Source: Deinococcus sp. LM3 (lineage in GTDB: Bacteria > Deinococcota > Deinococci > Deinococcales > Deinococcaceae). Taken from it: a DNA stretch of 38,000 bases. Of the stretch, positions 17,587 through 27,357 are shown one piece after another. Both the position numbers and the translations under genes were made by a program. The DNA is taken from assembly GCF_002017875.1 (NCBI RefSeq), contig NZ_MUFV01000001.1:970001-1008000 (forward strand), given 5' to 3'. How positions within the stretch are numbered: position 1 is the stretch's first letter; every line of letters starts with the position of its first letter. A model generated the notes under the pieces. That model saw nothing but the letters and a program-made list of their open reading frames with translations, was not told where the DNA came from and searched no databases.

Positions 17587-18672
17587 TCACTCCTGCAGGT
17601 CGGGCACGCTGGCCTTCGGGACCAGGGTGATCTGCGCGGTGCGGGCCTCGCCGTCACGGGTGTACCCGAGGGTGACCGTATCCCCCACGCGGGCGCGGCG
17701 GATGGCGGCGATGACCTGATCGGCGTCGCGGGTCCGCTGGCCGTTCACGCTGGTCACGATGTCCCCCAGGGCCGTCAGGTTGTCCTGTTCGTCGAAGGTA
17801 CTGCCGCGCAGACCGGCGCGTTCGGCGGGACTGCGGCGGGCCACGCCGCTGATCACCGCGCCGTCCAGGCCGCCCTGGCCGCTGTGGACCAGATCGAACA
17901 GCAACCCCACGACCGGCACGTCGCGTTTCTCTCCGGCGCGCAGGGCGGTGATCAGGTCGCTGCCCTCCTCGACCGGCACGGCGTAGCTGCGGCGCGTCTG
18001 CCCACTGCCGTCCAGGCTGATGTAACTGACCACCCCGATCGCCTGTCCGCTGCGGTCCAGGATCGGGCCGCCGCTGTCGCCGGGCGCCAGGGGCGCGTTC
18101 ATCTCCAGCGTGCCCTGCGGGAAGTCCGCGCGGCCCGCCTGCGCGTTCAGGCCCAGCAGCGTGCCCCGGCGGGGTTGCAGGTAATCGCCGCCGCTGTTCC
18201 CGATGGCCAGCACCGCCTCACCGACCCTCGGGGCGCGCGGCGCGAGCGGCAGGAACGGGAACCCCTGCGCCGGGGCGCGCACCTGGAGCAGCGCCACGTC
18301 CGCCTGCGCGTCGAACGCCGTGACCTGCGCCGGGTACGACCGGCCGCTCAGGGTGCTCACCTGGAACAGGCGGCCGCTGCTGACCACGTGGTACGCCGTG
18401 AGGATCAGGCCGTCCTCGCTGATGAAGAACCCGGTGCCGATCCCGGCGTTCTGCGTGGCGGGGTTCAGGCTCTCGACCCGCACCGTGGCCGGGCGCGCCG
18501 CGTCGAACAGCTCGCGGGCCGCCTCGGGCAGCTGGTTGGGCAGGGCCGGGGCGGGCGCCTGAGGGGCCGTGCGGGTCGCGGCGGGCGGATCGAACGGCAG
18601 CCGGGCGTCTGGCAGCAGGTAAGCGGCCAGCGCGAGGATCAGCAGAACCGGAAGCCAGGGCGAGGCGCGCAC
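17587..18672 (-). CDS. HtrA/DegP-type serine protease with PDZ domain
   Basis: About 361 residues. An N-terminal hydrophobic segment (WLPVLLILALAAYLL) anchors or exports it, so it acts outside the membrane in protein quality control. The trypsin-like domain shows the triad His in LTAYHVVS, Asp in QADVALLQV and Ser in APGDSGGPIL, after the typical GIGTGFFISEDGLI. A C-terminal PDZ domain follows: VVGLLFDL, GAVISGVARRSPAERAGLR, LGDIVTSVNGQRTRDADQVIAAIRRARVGDTVTL. GTG 18672 is chosen because TACACT precedes it by 6 nt. The stop codon is the target of MITE copy D. Confidence 0.92.
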   Translation of the reverse strand: MRASPWLPVLLILALAAYLLPDARLPFDPPAATRTAPQAPAPALPNQLPEAARELFDAARPATVRVESLNPATQNAGIGTGFFISEDGLILTAYHVVSSGRLFQVSTLSGRSYPAQVTAFDAQADVALLQVRAPAQGFPFLPLAPRAPRVGEAVLAIGNSGGDYLQPRRGTLLGLNAQAGRADFPQGTLEMNAPLAPGDSGGPILDRSGQAIGVVSYISLDGSGQTRRSYAVPVEEGSDLITALRAGEKRDVPVVGLLFDLVHSGQGGLDGAVISGVARRSPAERAGLRGSTFDEQDNLTALGDIVTSVNGQRTRDADQVIAAIRRARVGDTVTLGYTRDGEARTAQITLVPKASVPDLQE

Positions 18673-18678
18673 GCCCCC

Positions 18679-18684
18679 AGTGTA
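18679..18684 (-). promoter_or_regulatory. Leaderless -10 box (TACACT) of the HtrA-like gene
   Basis: TACACT on the minus strand, 6 nt before GTG 18672. Confidence 0.6.
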
Positions 18685-18748
18685 GAGCGGCCGCGCCGCG
18701 GGGACGGTGGCCGAAGGAACCGAAAGGGAGGCAGGATCGCCCGACATT

Positions 18749-18782
18749 CTTGCTTGACAAGATACCCGGAGCTCACTACCTT
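18749..18782 (+). promoter_or_regulatory. Promoter and candidate operator of the PadR operon
   Basis: TTGACA (18754-18759), a 17-bp spacer and TACCTT (18777-18782). An inverted repeat CTTG-N5-CAAG (18749-18761) covers the -35 box and is a plausible autoregulatory site for the PadR protein encoded just downstream. Confidence 0.65.
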
Positions 18783-18827
18783 GCAGAACAAGACACCACA
18801 CCAGAAGACCTGACTGGAGGCCCACCC

Positions 18828-19184
18828 GTGAACCCACTGAAATCCGGCACGCTCGACCTCGCCCTGCTCGCCGCCCTCCAGGACCAGCCGCGCTACGGCC
18901 TGGACATCCTGCGGCACGTCAACGAACGCAGCGGCGGCCTGTTTGACCTGCGCGAGGGCAGCCTCTACCCCGCCCTGCACCGCCTCGTGAAAGCCGGATG
19001 GATCGAGAGCGACTGGCAACCCAGCGACCGTGGCGGCGCGCCCCGCAAGGTCTACCAGCTCACCGACGACGGCCGCGAGGCCCTGCACGCCAAACGCCAG
19101 GAATGGCAGACGCTGCGCGGCGCGCTCGACGCCCTGCTGATCCGCGCCCTGCTGCGCCGCACCCCCACCCGGCGGTCCGCGTGA
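18828..19184 (+). CDS. PadR-family transcriptional regulator
   Basis: 118 residues. The PadR winged helix is clear: GTLDLALLAALQDQPRYGLDILRHVNERSGGLFDLREGSLYPALHRLVKAGWIES, then the wing GGAPRKVYQLTDDGREALHAKRQEWQTL. Members repress detoxification, transport or envelope-stress genes and often their own operon. GTG 18828 has TGGAGG 7 nt upstream, so this is a leadered message with a canonical promoter, unlike most neighbours. The stop overlaps the next gene (GTGA), so the regulator and membrane protein are coupled. Confidence 0.93.
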   Translation: MNPLKSGTLDLALLAALQDQPRYGLDILRHVNERSGGLFDLREGSLYPALHRLVKAGWIESDWQPSDRGGAPRKVYQLTDDGREALHAKRQEWQTLRGALDALLIRALLRRTPTRRSA

Positions 19185-20272
19185 CCCGCCGCCTGCCCCG
19201 CCCCCGCCGGCCCCTGAGCGCCGACGCGTACATCCACCACGCCACGCGCGGTCTGCCCAGAGCCGAACGCCTGGACGCCGCCGCCGAACTCCGCGCGCAC
19301 CTGACCGAACGCATGCAGGAACATCAGGCGCACGGCTTCTCGCCCGAGGAAGCCGAGTACCTCGCCGTGCGCGGCATGGGCGACCCGCAACCCGTCAACC
19401 GGGGCCTGCTCGGGCACGCCTTCACGCACCGCGCCGGGTGGCTCACGCTGGCGGCACTCCTCATGGGCGGCCTGGGCTGGACGGCGTACCGCGAGTGGCT
19501 CCCACCGCGCGAGGGTGCGCAGTTCGGAGCCATGAACCAGCAGGACGTGAACGCGCTGTTCAGCGACAGAGATGCCCCGCGCGGCACGTACCAGGGCGTG
19601 ACCCTCACCTACCCACGCGGCACGAAAGCCGTGCTGTACGTGACCGTCAGCGGCCCTGAGGCCAGAAAGTTGAACCTGACCACAAAAGACCTGACTCAGG
19701 AAGAGCAGATCAACTTCACGGGCCGTATCCCCGGCAGTTATCGCTATCAGGAACGCGTCCTCCTGAGTGCATGGCGCATGACCTGCGACGGCCAGGAACG
19801 CAGCGGCATCTACAAGACCGGGTACGGGCTGCCCTCACCCTTCGAGAACTCGGGCGCCCATTATCGCAGTGGTCCGGGCGGCATGATCGTCGGGGAGTGC
19901 GGGAATCCCAGCGTGCGCCTGAACCGCGTCACCCACACCCTGAGCACCACGCCCCCCACCCAGGAAACCCATACCGTGCCTCCGTATGGAGCGGGAGCCA
20001 TCTTTAACAACGCGCACAGACCGCTGCGCCTCAACGAATGGCGAGTGCTGTACCGCCTGCGTGTGGATCCGGAGGCCGGCCCCAATACATCCGGCGCGGC
20101 CGACAGTGGCGCGTTCAGCGCGAAGGTGCGCGGCGTGTACGTGGCGGTCATGCCGCTCGATCACGTGCCCAACGACACGGACGGCTACAGCTGGGGTGGC
20201 ATGACGGTGGGATTCAAGGGCCAGAAGCCCATCCCCCTGCCGCCGCTGGTGACGGATCAGTCGGGCGGGTGA
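19181..20272 (+). CDS. Membrane protein with permease-prefix-like N-terminus, co-expressed with PadR regulator
   Basis: About 363 residues. Residues 10-75 (SADAYIHHATRGLPRAERLDAAAELRAHLTERMQEHQAHGFSPEEAEYLAVRGMGDP) resemble the helical domain found in front of permeases and in DUF1700-type proteins, which commonly sit next to PadR regulators. One transmembrane segment follows (AGWLTLAALLMGGLGWTAY). The remaining 260 residues form an extracytoplasmic domain with two cysteines (MTCDGQ, GECGNP); no family is recognised. GC is slightly lower in the 3' half. The likely role is sensing or buffering an envelope condition; this is inference from the operon. Confidence 0.75.
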   Translation: MTRRLPRPRRPLSADAYIHHATRGLPRAERLDAAAELRAHLTERMQEHQAHGFSPEEAEYLAVRGMGDPQPVNRGLLGHAFTHRAGWLTLAALLMGGLGWTAYREWLPPREGAQFGAMNQQDVNALFSDRDAPRGTYQGVTLTYPRGTKAVLYVTVSGPEARKLNLTTKDLTQEEQINFTGRIPGSYRYQERVLLSAWRMTCDGQERSGIYKTGYGLPSPFENSGAHYRSGPGGMIVGECGNPSVRLNRVTHTLSTTPPTQETHTVPPYGAGAIFNNAHRPLRLNEWRVLYRLRVDPEAGPNTSGAADSGAFSAKVRGVYVAVMPLDHVPNDTDGYSWGGMTVGFKGQKPIPLPPLVTDQSGG

Positions 20273-20277
20273 TGCTC

Positions 20278-20283
20278 TAGGCT
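20278..20283 (+). promoter_or_regulatory. Leaderless -10 box (TAGGCT) of the EVE gene
   Basis: TAGGCT followed by 7 nt and ATG 20291. Confidence 0.55.
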
Positions 20284-20290
20284 GCCTCTC

Positions 20291-20776
20291 ATGCGTTTCT
20301 GGTTACTCAAGTCCGAGCCGGATGTGTTCGGTTTTCCTGATCTGGTGCGGGTGCGGCGCGAGCCGTGGAATGGCGTGCGGAACTATCAGGCGCGGAATTT
20401 CCTGCGCGAGATGCGCGAGGGGGACCTGTGCCTGTTTTACCACTCGAACGCGAAACCGACCGGGGTGGCGGGCGTGGCGCGCATCTGCCGCGCGGCGTAC
20501 CCGGATGATCTGCAGTTCGATCCGGCGAGTGCGTACTTCGACCCGAAGTCGAGTGCGCAGGCGCCGCGCTGGAGCATGGTGGATGTGGAGCCGCTGGTGG
20601 CATTCCCGCAGGTGGTCTCGCTGGACACCCTGCGGGGCCTGCCGGAGTGGGAGGGGTCGGTCCTGACGCGCAAGGGCTCTCGCCTGAGCGTGATGCCGGT
20701 GGACGGCGCGGCGTTCTGGGCGACGCTGGACGCGGCGGGCCTGAGCCTGGAGGACGTGGGCGGCCTGCTGGAGTGA
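20291..20776 (+). CDS. EVE-domain protein
   Basis: 161 residues forming a single EVE (PUA-like) domain: RFWLLKSEPDVFGFPDL, EPWNGVRNYQARNFLREMREGDLCLFYHSN, GVAGVARICRAAYPD, then WSMVDVEPLVAFPQVVSLDTLR. The pocket of this fold binds modified bases in DNA or RNA, and relatives (thymocyte nuclear protein 1-like) are widespread. The ligand here is not known. It is a lone gene with its own leaderless promoter. Confidence 0.9.
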   Translation: MRFWLLKSEPDVFGFPDLVRVRREPWNGVRNYQARNFLREMREGDLCLFYHSNAKPTGVAGVARICRAAYPDDLQFDPASAYFDPKSSAQAPRWSMVDVEPLVAFPQVVSLDTLRGLPEWEGSVLTRKGSRLSVMPVDGAAFWATLDAAGLSLEDVGGLLE

Positions 20777-20803
20777 GCCGGCTGGACTGATGGGGGGTGT
20801 GCT

Positions 20804-20833
20804 TTGACACTGCGCGCCGGGCGGGGGTAGAGT
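20804..20833 (+). promoter_or_regulatory. Promoter of the 31-residue membrane peptide gene
   Basis: TTGACA (20804-20809), an 18-bp spacer and TAGAGT (20828-20833). This gives a leader of about 90 nt before ATG 20932, unusually long for this genome. Confidence 0.65.
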
Positions 20834-20931
20834 CAGTCGTTCAGACACAGATCAATGCACGTTGAGGGGTTTTTCACAGCGGCTCGCCTGCGCGTGACCC
20901 TAACGTCAGATGAAGACAAGGAGAATACCTC

Positions 20932-21027
20932 ATGGAATTACTTCTGGCTGGGCTGGTCATCGTGATTTCCCTGCTTCTCGCCGCGTGGCAGGAGCGTCCC
21001 TCGGCACGCGAGCGGCGCGGCCGCTGA
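20932..21027 (+). CDS. 31-residue single-span membrane peptide
   Basis: A short open frame encoding 31 residues: a hydrophobic span (LLLAGLVIVISLLLAAW) followed by a strongly basic tail (ERPSARERRGR). ATG 20932 has AAGGAG at 20918-20923 with an 8-nt spacer, and a good -35/-10 promoter lies 100 bp upstream. The hydrophobic-then-positive layout suggests an inner-membrane peptide with a cytoplasmic C-terminus. No family is recognised; it could be a type I toxin-like or regulatory small protein, but nothing proves this. Confidence 0.6.
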   Translation: MELLLAGLVIVISLLLAAWQERPSARERRGR

Positions 21028-21124
21028 GGCGCCGGCCGGCAGCACTGACCGCCTGACCGGAGGCCGGCGCCGTCCCCTTCGCTGCACCGCGTCCCGGTCA
21101 GAATTCCGTGATGGTCGGCGTTTC

Positions 21125-21130
21125 TATACT
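21125..21130 (+). promoter_or_regulatory. Leaderless -10 box (TATACT) of the acyltransferase gene
   Basis: TATACT followed by 8 nt and ATG 21139. Confidence 0.6.
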
Positions 21131-21138
21131 GCAAGGTC

Positions 21139-21759
21139 ATGTCTCCTCTCTGGCCCGGTCAGCAGCACACCCTCGGTTCCCGCCTCGCGCTGGCGCTCAT
21201 GCGTCTGGCGGGGTGGACGCCCGTCCTGGAGCCGCCGCCCAGCCTGAAGTTCGTGGGGGCCGCCGCGCCGCACACGCACAACCTGGACTTCTGGCCGGGC
21301 ATCTTCTGGACGTGGGCGACGCGCGCCCCGGTGCATTTCGTGGCGAAACGGGAACTGTTCAAATTTCCGCTGGGGGTGTTCATGCGCGCCGTGGGCGGCA
21401 TCGCCCTGGATCGCCGCCGCGCCGGTGGGAACTTCGTGGACGCCGTCGTGGAGATCATCGAGCGGGAGAAGGAACTGGTGATGGTCGTCGCGCCGGAAGG
21501 AACGCGCAGCGCCGGGCAGTACTGGAAGACCGGCTTCTACTACATGGCGCTGGAGGCCAGGGTGCCGATCGGGATCACGGCGCTGGACTGGAAACGCCGG
21601 CGGGTGGGCGTGATCGGGTACGTCACCCCGACCGGGGATATCGAGGCGGATTTCGCCCGGATCCGCGAGCTGCTGCGCGACATCCGGGGGCACACGCCCG
21701 CCAACGAGATTCCGGCCGTTCCCCGCCCCGCCGAGGCGGGCGGCCCCAGCCGCAGCTGA
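21139..21759 (+). CDS. 1-acylglycerol-3-phosphate acyltransferase-like protein (PlsC family)
   Basis: 206 residues with the acyltransferase blocks: APHTHNLDFWPGIF (H-x4-D, block I, with Leu where most have Ser or Thr), AKRELFKFPLGVFMRAVGGIALDR (block II) and VVAPEGTRSAGQYWKTGFYYMA (block III, E-G-T-R-S). It probably acylates a lysophospholipid or related polar head at the inner membrane. The short, diverged block I leaves the acceptor uncertain. The C-terminus is Pro/Ala-rich and probably disordered. Confidence 0.85.
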   Translation: MSPLWPGQQHTLGSRLALALMRLAGWTPVLEPPPSLKFVGAAAPHTHNLDFWPGIFWTWATRAPVHFVAKRELFKFPLGVFMRAVGGIALDRRRAGGNFVDAVVEIIEREKELVMVVAPEGTRSAGQYWKTGFYYMALEARVPIGITALDWKRRRVGVIGYVTPTGDIEADFARIRELLRDIRGHTPANEIPAVPRPAEAGGPSRS

Positions 21760-21774
21760 TCCGGCACGCCCCGT

Positions 21775-22284
21775 TCAGGTGGCGGTGCTGCCCTCCCCGT
21801 CCTGGGCGGGTGCGGGGCCGTCATCTTGGGCGCGGCTGTCCTCGCGGCCCTTGAGGCCCCGGATCTCCTCGATGAAGCGTTCCAGGCTGTCGAAGTCCCG
21901 GTATACCGACGCGAAGCGGATGTAGGCGACGTCGTCCAGGGGGCGCAGGAAGGTCATGGCGCGGCGGCCGATCTCGGTGGCGGCAATCTCGGCGGTCTGC
22001 ACCTCGTCCTCGAAACCGTACGCGAAGGCGCGCAGCGCGGCCGGATCGACCGGGCGTTTCTCGCTGGCGAGCGTCAGGCCGCGCAGCAGCTTGTCCGGGT
22101 TGAAGGCCTCGCGCGGGCCGCTGCGCTTGACCACCATCAGCGGTTCGAGTTGCGCGCGTTCGTAGGTCGTGAAGCGCCGGACGCAGTTCAGGCACTCGCG
22201 GCGGCGGCGGATGCTGGCCCCGTCATCGCTGGGCCGCGAGTTCACGACCTTGCTGTCGGGCGCCGAGCAGTACGGGCATCTCAT
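21775..22284 (-). CDS. nrdR: Transcriptional repressor NrdR
   Basis: 169 residues. The N-terminal zinc ribbon is complete (MRCPYC ... RRECLNCVRRFTTYE). The ATP-cone follows (LEPLMVVKRSGPREAFNPDKLLRGLTLASEKRPV ... VQTAEIAATEIGRRAMTFLRPLDDVAYIRFASVYRDF). NrdR senses dATP/ATP and represses ribonucleotide reductase genes; such a gene lies 10.7 kb away in this window. The last 25 residues are acidic, Gln/Pro-rich and extra to the family core. The start codon is formed at the junction with MITE copy E, which also supplies a GGAG 5 nt upstream. The pre-insertion start would have been a GTG overlapping the stop of the SDR-like gene. Confidence 0.95.
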   Translation of the reverse strand: MRCPYCSAPDSKVVNSRPSDDGASIRRRRECLNCVRRFTTYERAQLEPLMVVKRSGPREAFNPDKLLRGLTLASEKRPVDPAALRAFAYGFEDEVQTAEIAATEIGRRAMTFLRPLDDVAYIRFASVYRDFDSLERFIEEIRGLKGREDSRAQDDGPAPAQDGEGSTAT

Positions 22285-22417
22285 ACGGACTCCGATTGAA
22301 TGGGCTGCAAAGCCCGTTCAATCCGAGCGGATGCGAGTAAGAGAGAAACGGGTTCCGGACGTGGAGCCGGCAATCCGGTGAAGTTCCGGATTGTTGGCGA
22401 AACAAACGGAATCCGTA
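22284..22417 (-). mobile_element. MITE-like element, copy E, at the SDR/nrdR junction (134 bp)
   Basis: A full copy, inverted relative to copies C and D: TACGGACTCCGATTG at the left, CAAACGGAATCCGTA at the right, flanked by TCA at 22281-22283 and 22418-22420. On the minus strand the right duplication is the TGA stop of the SDR-like gene. The left one, with the last base of the element, makes the ATG of nrdR. Confidence 0.88.
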
Positions 22418-23143
22418 TCACAGCGGGTAGGCGTCCAGGGCGCGAATTTTAGGGATGGGCGGCATGGGGACGTCCATGACGTTGCCGCGCAGGTGCGTCA
22501 TGCCGGGCGTGGCGAGGGCCAGCACGGCGGCGCTCAGGGGACGGTCGAGGGTATCGTCGCCGCTGCTGACCCGGCCCGGCAGCAGCAGGTTCAGGCGCAG
22601 GTCCTCGGTGTGGGCCTGCTCGACCAGTCCGCGCAGCGCGCCGCGTTGCGGGTGGACCTGCAGGCCGCGCTCGTCGAGGTGCGGGCCGATGATGGTCAAC
22701 CACGAGCCGGGCTGGCGGCGGCGGATGACCTGCGCGATCGCGACGCTGCTTTTCACGTTGCAGTTGAACAGGTCCATCCACTCGTTCTCGGTCAGGGAGG
22801 TGAACTCGGTGTGGGCGCGCTTGTCGGCCAGATGCACGGTGCCGTGCAGGACACCGAAGATCTCCATGATGCGGGTGTAGGCGCTGATCCAGTCGAGCGG
22901 AACGCCCACGTCGGCTTTCATGGGAATGGCGTGCCCGCCGGCGTGTTCGAGCTGGCTGGCAGTGGCGGCGAGGGTTTCGCTGTTGTTGCCGATCAGGACG
23001 ACGCTGGCCCCGGCGCGTGCCAGGGCGGCGCTGATGGTGCGCCCGTACCCCTGGTCGGCGCTGGTGACGGCGATCACCTGTCCGTTCAGCACCTCCCCGA
23101 GGGTCACCTGGGGGCCGGTCGCGGGCGGGAACTGCTGCGTCAT
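22418..23143 (-). CDS. SDR-like protein with atypical catalytic region
   Basis: About 241 residues with a Rossmann fold: VIAVTSADQGYGRTISAALARAGASVVLIGNNSETL (a diverged TGxxxGxG) near residue 25, then FNCNVKSSVAIAQVI in the N-x-x-x region. The expected Tyr-x-x-x-Lys is missing; that position reads HLDERGLQVHPQRGALRGLV. It is therefore probably not a standard oxidoreductase, but a nucleotide-binding or altered enzyme. ATG 23143 lies 7 nt after TATGCT. Its TGA stop is a MITE target, and originally overlapped the nrdR start. Confidence 0.72.
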   Translation of the reverse strand: MTQQFPPATGPQVTLGEVLNGQVIAVTSADQGYGRTISAALARAGASVVLIGNNSETLAATASQLEHAGGHAIPMKADVGVPLDWISAYTRIMEIFGVLHGTVHLADKRAHTEFTSLTENEWMDLFNCNVKSSVAIAQVIRRRQPGSWLTIIGPHLDERGLQVHPQRGALRGLVEQAHTEDLRLNLLLPGRVSSGDDTLDRPLSAAVLALATPGMTHLRGNVMDVPMPPIPKIRALDAYPL

Positions 23144-23150
23144 ACCCCGC

Positions 23151-23156
23151 AGCATA
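23151..23156 (-). promoter_or_regulatory. Leaderless -10 box (TATGCT) of the SDR-like gene
   Basis: TATGCT on the minus strand, 7 nt before ATG 23143. Confidence 0.6.
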
Positions 23157-23189
23157 GAGCATCGGCCCGCCGGGTCGCCGCAGCGCTCA

Positions 23190-23322
23190 TACGGATTCCG
23201 TTTGTTTCGCCAACAACCCGGAACTTCACCGGATTGCCGGCTGCACGTCCGGAACCCGTTTTGCTCCCACTCGCTTCGCTCGGATTGAACGGGCTTTAAA
23301 GCCCGTTCAATCGGAGTCCGTA
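23190..23322 (+). mobile_element. MITE-like element, copy F (133 bp)
   Basis: TACGGATTCCGTTTG to CAATCGGAGTCCGTA, flanked by TCA at 23187-23189 and 23323-23325. It holds a perfect 14-bp hairpin (GATTGAACGGGCTT with AAGCCCGTTCAATC), the best preserved of the family. The right TCA is the TGA stop of the zinc-ribbon gene. Confidence 0.88.
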
Positions 23323-23529
23323 TCAGCCGGCCTGGGGCAGGCGCCGCAGGGCGTTCAGGGGCGGGTTACTGGCGCGGTGGCCCCGCCCGCAGGGGTGGCA
23401 CCAGTACCCCTGGTCGCCGTCGCGCAGGTCGTGCAGGGTCAGGGGCGCGGCGCAGTGTGGGCAGACGTGCATGAGGCCGCGTCCGCTGGACGGCAACGGA
23501 TCGGCCTCCTTACGTAATGGACGCTTCAT
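23323..23529 (-). CDS. Small zinc-ribbon protein
   Basis: 68 residues with CPHC at about residue 23 and CHPC at about residue 44, giving a four-Cys zinc ribbon, followed by GRGHRASNPPLNALRRLPQAG. Proteins like this are often nucleic-acid binding or partner proteins; nothing more specific can be said. ATG 23529 is preceded by TATCAT at 6 nt. The stop is the target of MITE copy F. Confidence 0.75.
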   Translation of the reverse strand: MKRPLRKEADPLPSSGRGLMHVCPHCAAPLTLHDLRDGDQGYWCHPCGRGHRASNPPLNALRRLPQAG

Positions 23530-23535
23530 ATTCTG

Positions 23536-23541
23536 ATGATA
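23536..23541 (-). promoter_or_regulatory. Leaderless -10 box (TATCAT) of the zinc-ribbon gene
   Basis: TATCAT on the minus strand, 6 nt before ATG 23529. Confidence 0.5.
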
Positions 23542-23590
23542 ACAGAGAGAAGCTGGGTGTCAAATCCCTGACGGACAGCACATGCAACGC

Positions 23591-23622
23591 GGGCGGCGCC
23601 CCTGCATCCCGGCACGCCGCCC
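23591..23622 (-). terminator. Hairpin downstream of the dnaB-Nudix operon
   Basis: GGGCGGCG (23591-23598) pairs with CGCCGCCC (23615-23622), 30 bp beyond the Nudix stop. There is no T-tract. Confidence 0.45.
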
Positions 23623-23653
23623 CCTCTTCCACGTCAGCCACCGCGACCCTTTC

Positions 23654-24333
23654 CTACAGGTCAGGCTCGTCACTGAACTCGGGTTCCTGACCACGCGCGC
23701 CCGGCAGCGGATCACCCACCCGGCGCCGCTTGCGCAGCATCGCCGGTTCCTTGTCCAGATTGAACACGAAATGCCGGGGCCGGCGCTCACGCAACCACGT
23801 CTCCAGCGCCACCAGCCGCGGCCGGAACCGGATGAACTCCCGCAACTGCCGGATCGGCACGAAGCGCGCCTCCTGCACATCCCGGTCCGGGTCGCGCGGC
23901 TCCAGCTTCCCGCCCACCTCGCGCCCCGTGTAGAAGAACTGCAGGTGATGCCCCCACGTCACCGCCTGGAACTCCACGATGAACGCCAGATCCCGCAACT
24001 CCACGACCAGTCCCGTCTCCTCGAAGGTCTCGCGGCGCGCGCCGTCCTGCACCAGCTCACCGGACTCCAGGCCGCCCTTGGGCAGCGACCAGCGGCCCCG
24101 CTCGCGGACCAGCAGAATCTCGTCGCCGCGCAGAACGATGCAGCCCACCCCGATGCGCGGGTCCGCCAGCGGCCGCTTCTGCCCGCGCTTGCTCGGCGCG
24201 GCCGGTGTAGGCACGGCCGTGGTGTTCGTCACCTGACCCGGCCGGGGCTGCGCGGGCGCACTGCCGCCCCGCCGCCGCCGGCGCCTGCGCTGCCCGCCCG
24301 CCTGACCTGCCGCCTTCGCCTGATCCTCCGCCA

Positions 24334-24334
<1 letters not shown>
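23654..24334 (-). CDS. Nudix hydrolase
   Basis: 226 residues. A basic, Gly/Arg-rich N-terminal tail (QRRRRRRRGGSAP) precedes the Nudix fold. The complete Nudix box is GGLESGELVQDGARRETFEETGLVV (G-x5-E-x7-R-E-x2-E-E-x-G). Before it come VGCIVLRGDEILLVRERGRWSLPKGG and after it FQAVTWGHHLQFFYTG. A C-terminal region with RFRPRLVALETWLRERRP is family-unusual. Nudix proteins hydrolyse X-linked nucleoside diphosphates; Deinococcus has many. The start overlaps the dnaB stop (TAATG), with GGAGG just upstream, so it is expressed with the replicative helicase. Confidence 0.9.
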
Positions 24335-26955
<2,621 letters not shown>

Positions 26956-27357
26956 GCCCCGGCCCCCTCAGGAAGCCCAGCGCCGCGCACGCGACCACAA
27001 ATTCAAGTAAGTGTGGGGACACAAGCGTCCCATTCGCCAGGACCACCCACTCGCCCCGGCTGAACTGCCCAGCAGCATAGCACCCCACACCCCCTACAGC
27101 CGCTTCTCACAAACCCTTACAACGCACTCACGGAGTGCAAAAAGAACCAGAAATACCGACCCCACCAAGGAAACACCCCGACACACCACTCCGCGCGCAC
27201 TGTTACAGACCTCGCCATTCCGTAAGACTCCTGTGAGAAACACAACCGTACTCTGAACACAGCAAGGACGGGAGACACCCGCACCTGCCAAAGCCATACG
27301 CAGGCAGGACCGGACCATACATCCCTTATCCGGACCCGCCGCACCCAGGAGAACACC
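26956..27357. other. Divergent dnaB/pilin intergenic region
   Basis: About 400 bp without a convincing gene. On the minus strand a TATGCT (27074-27079) could be the -10 of dnaB with a leader of roughly 140 nt. On the plus strand TACTCT (27249-27254) could be the pilin -10; no good -35 is seen for either. The pilin-side leader is C/A-rich, and AGGAGA (27347-27352) precedes the pilin ATG. A small hairpin GCACTC-ACG-GAGTGC lies near 27124. Confidence 0.45.

Noticed and set aside
16988..23325. Peptide-like frames repeated in the MITE copies (RLFRQQSGTSPDCRLHVRNP type)
   Set aside because: The similarity between copies is explained by DNA repetition; frames are short, differ in length and are broken by indels.
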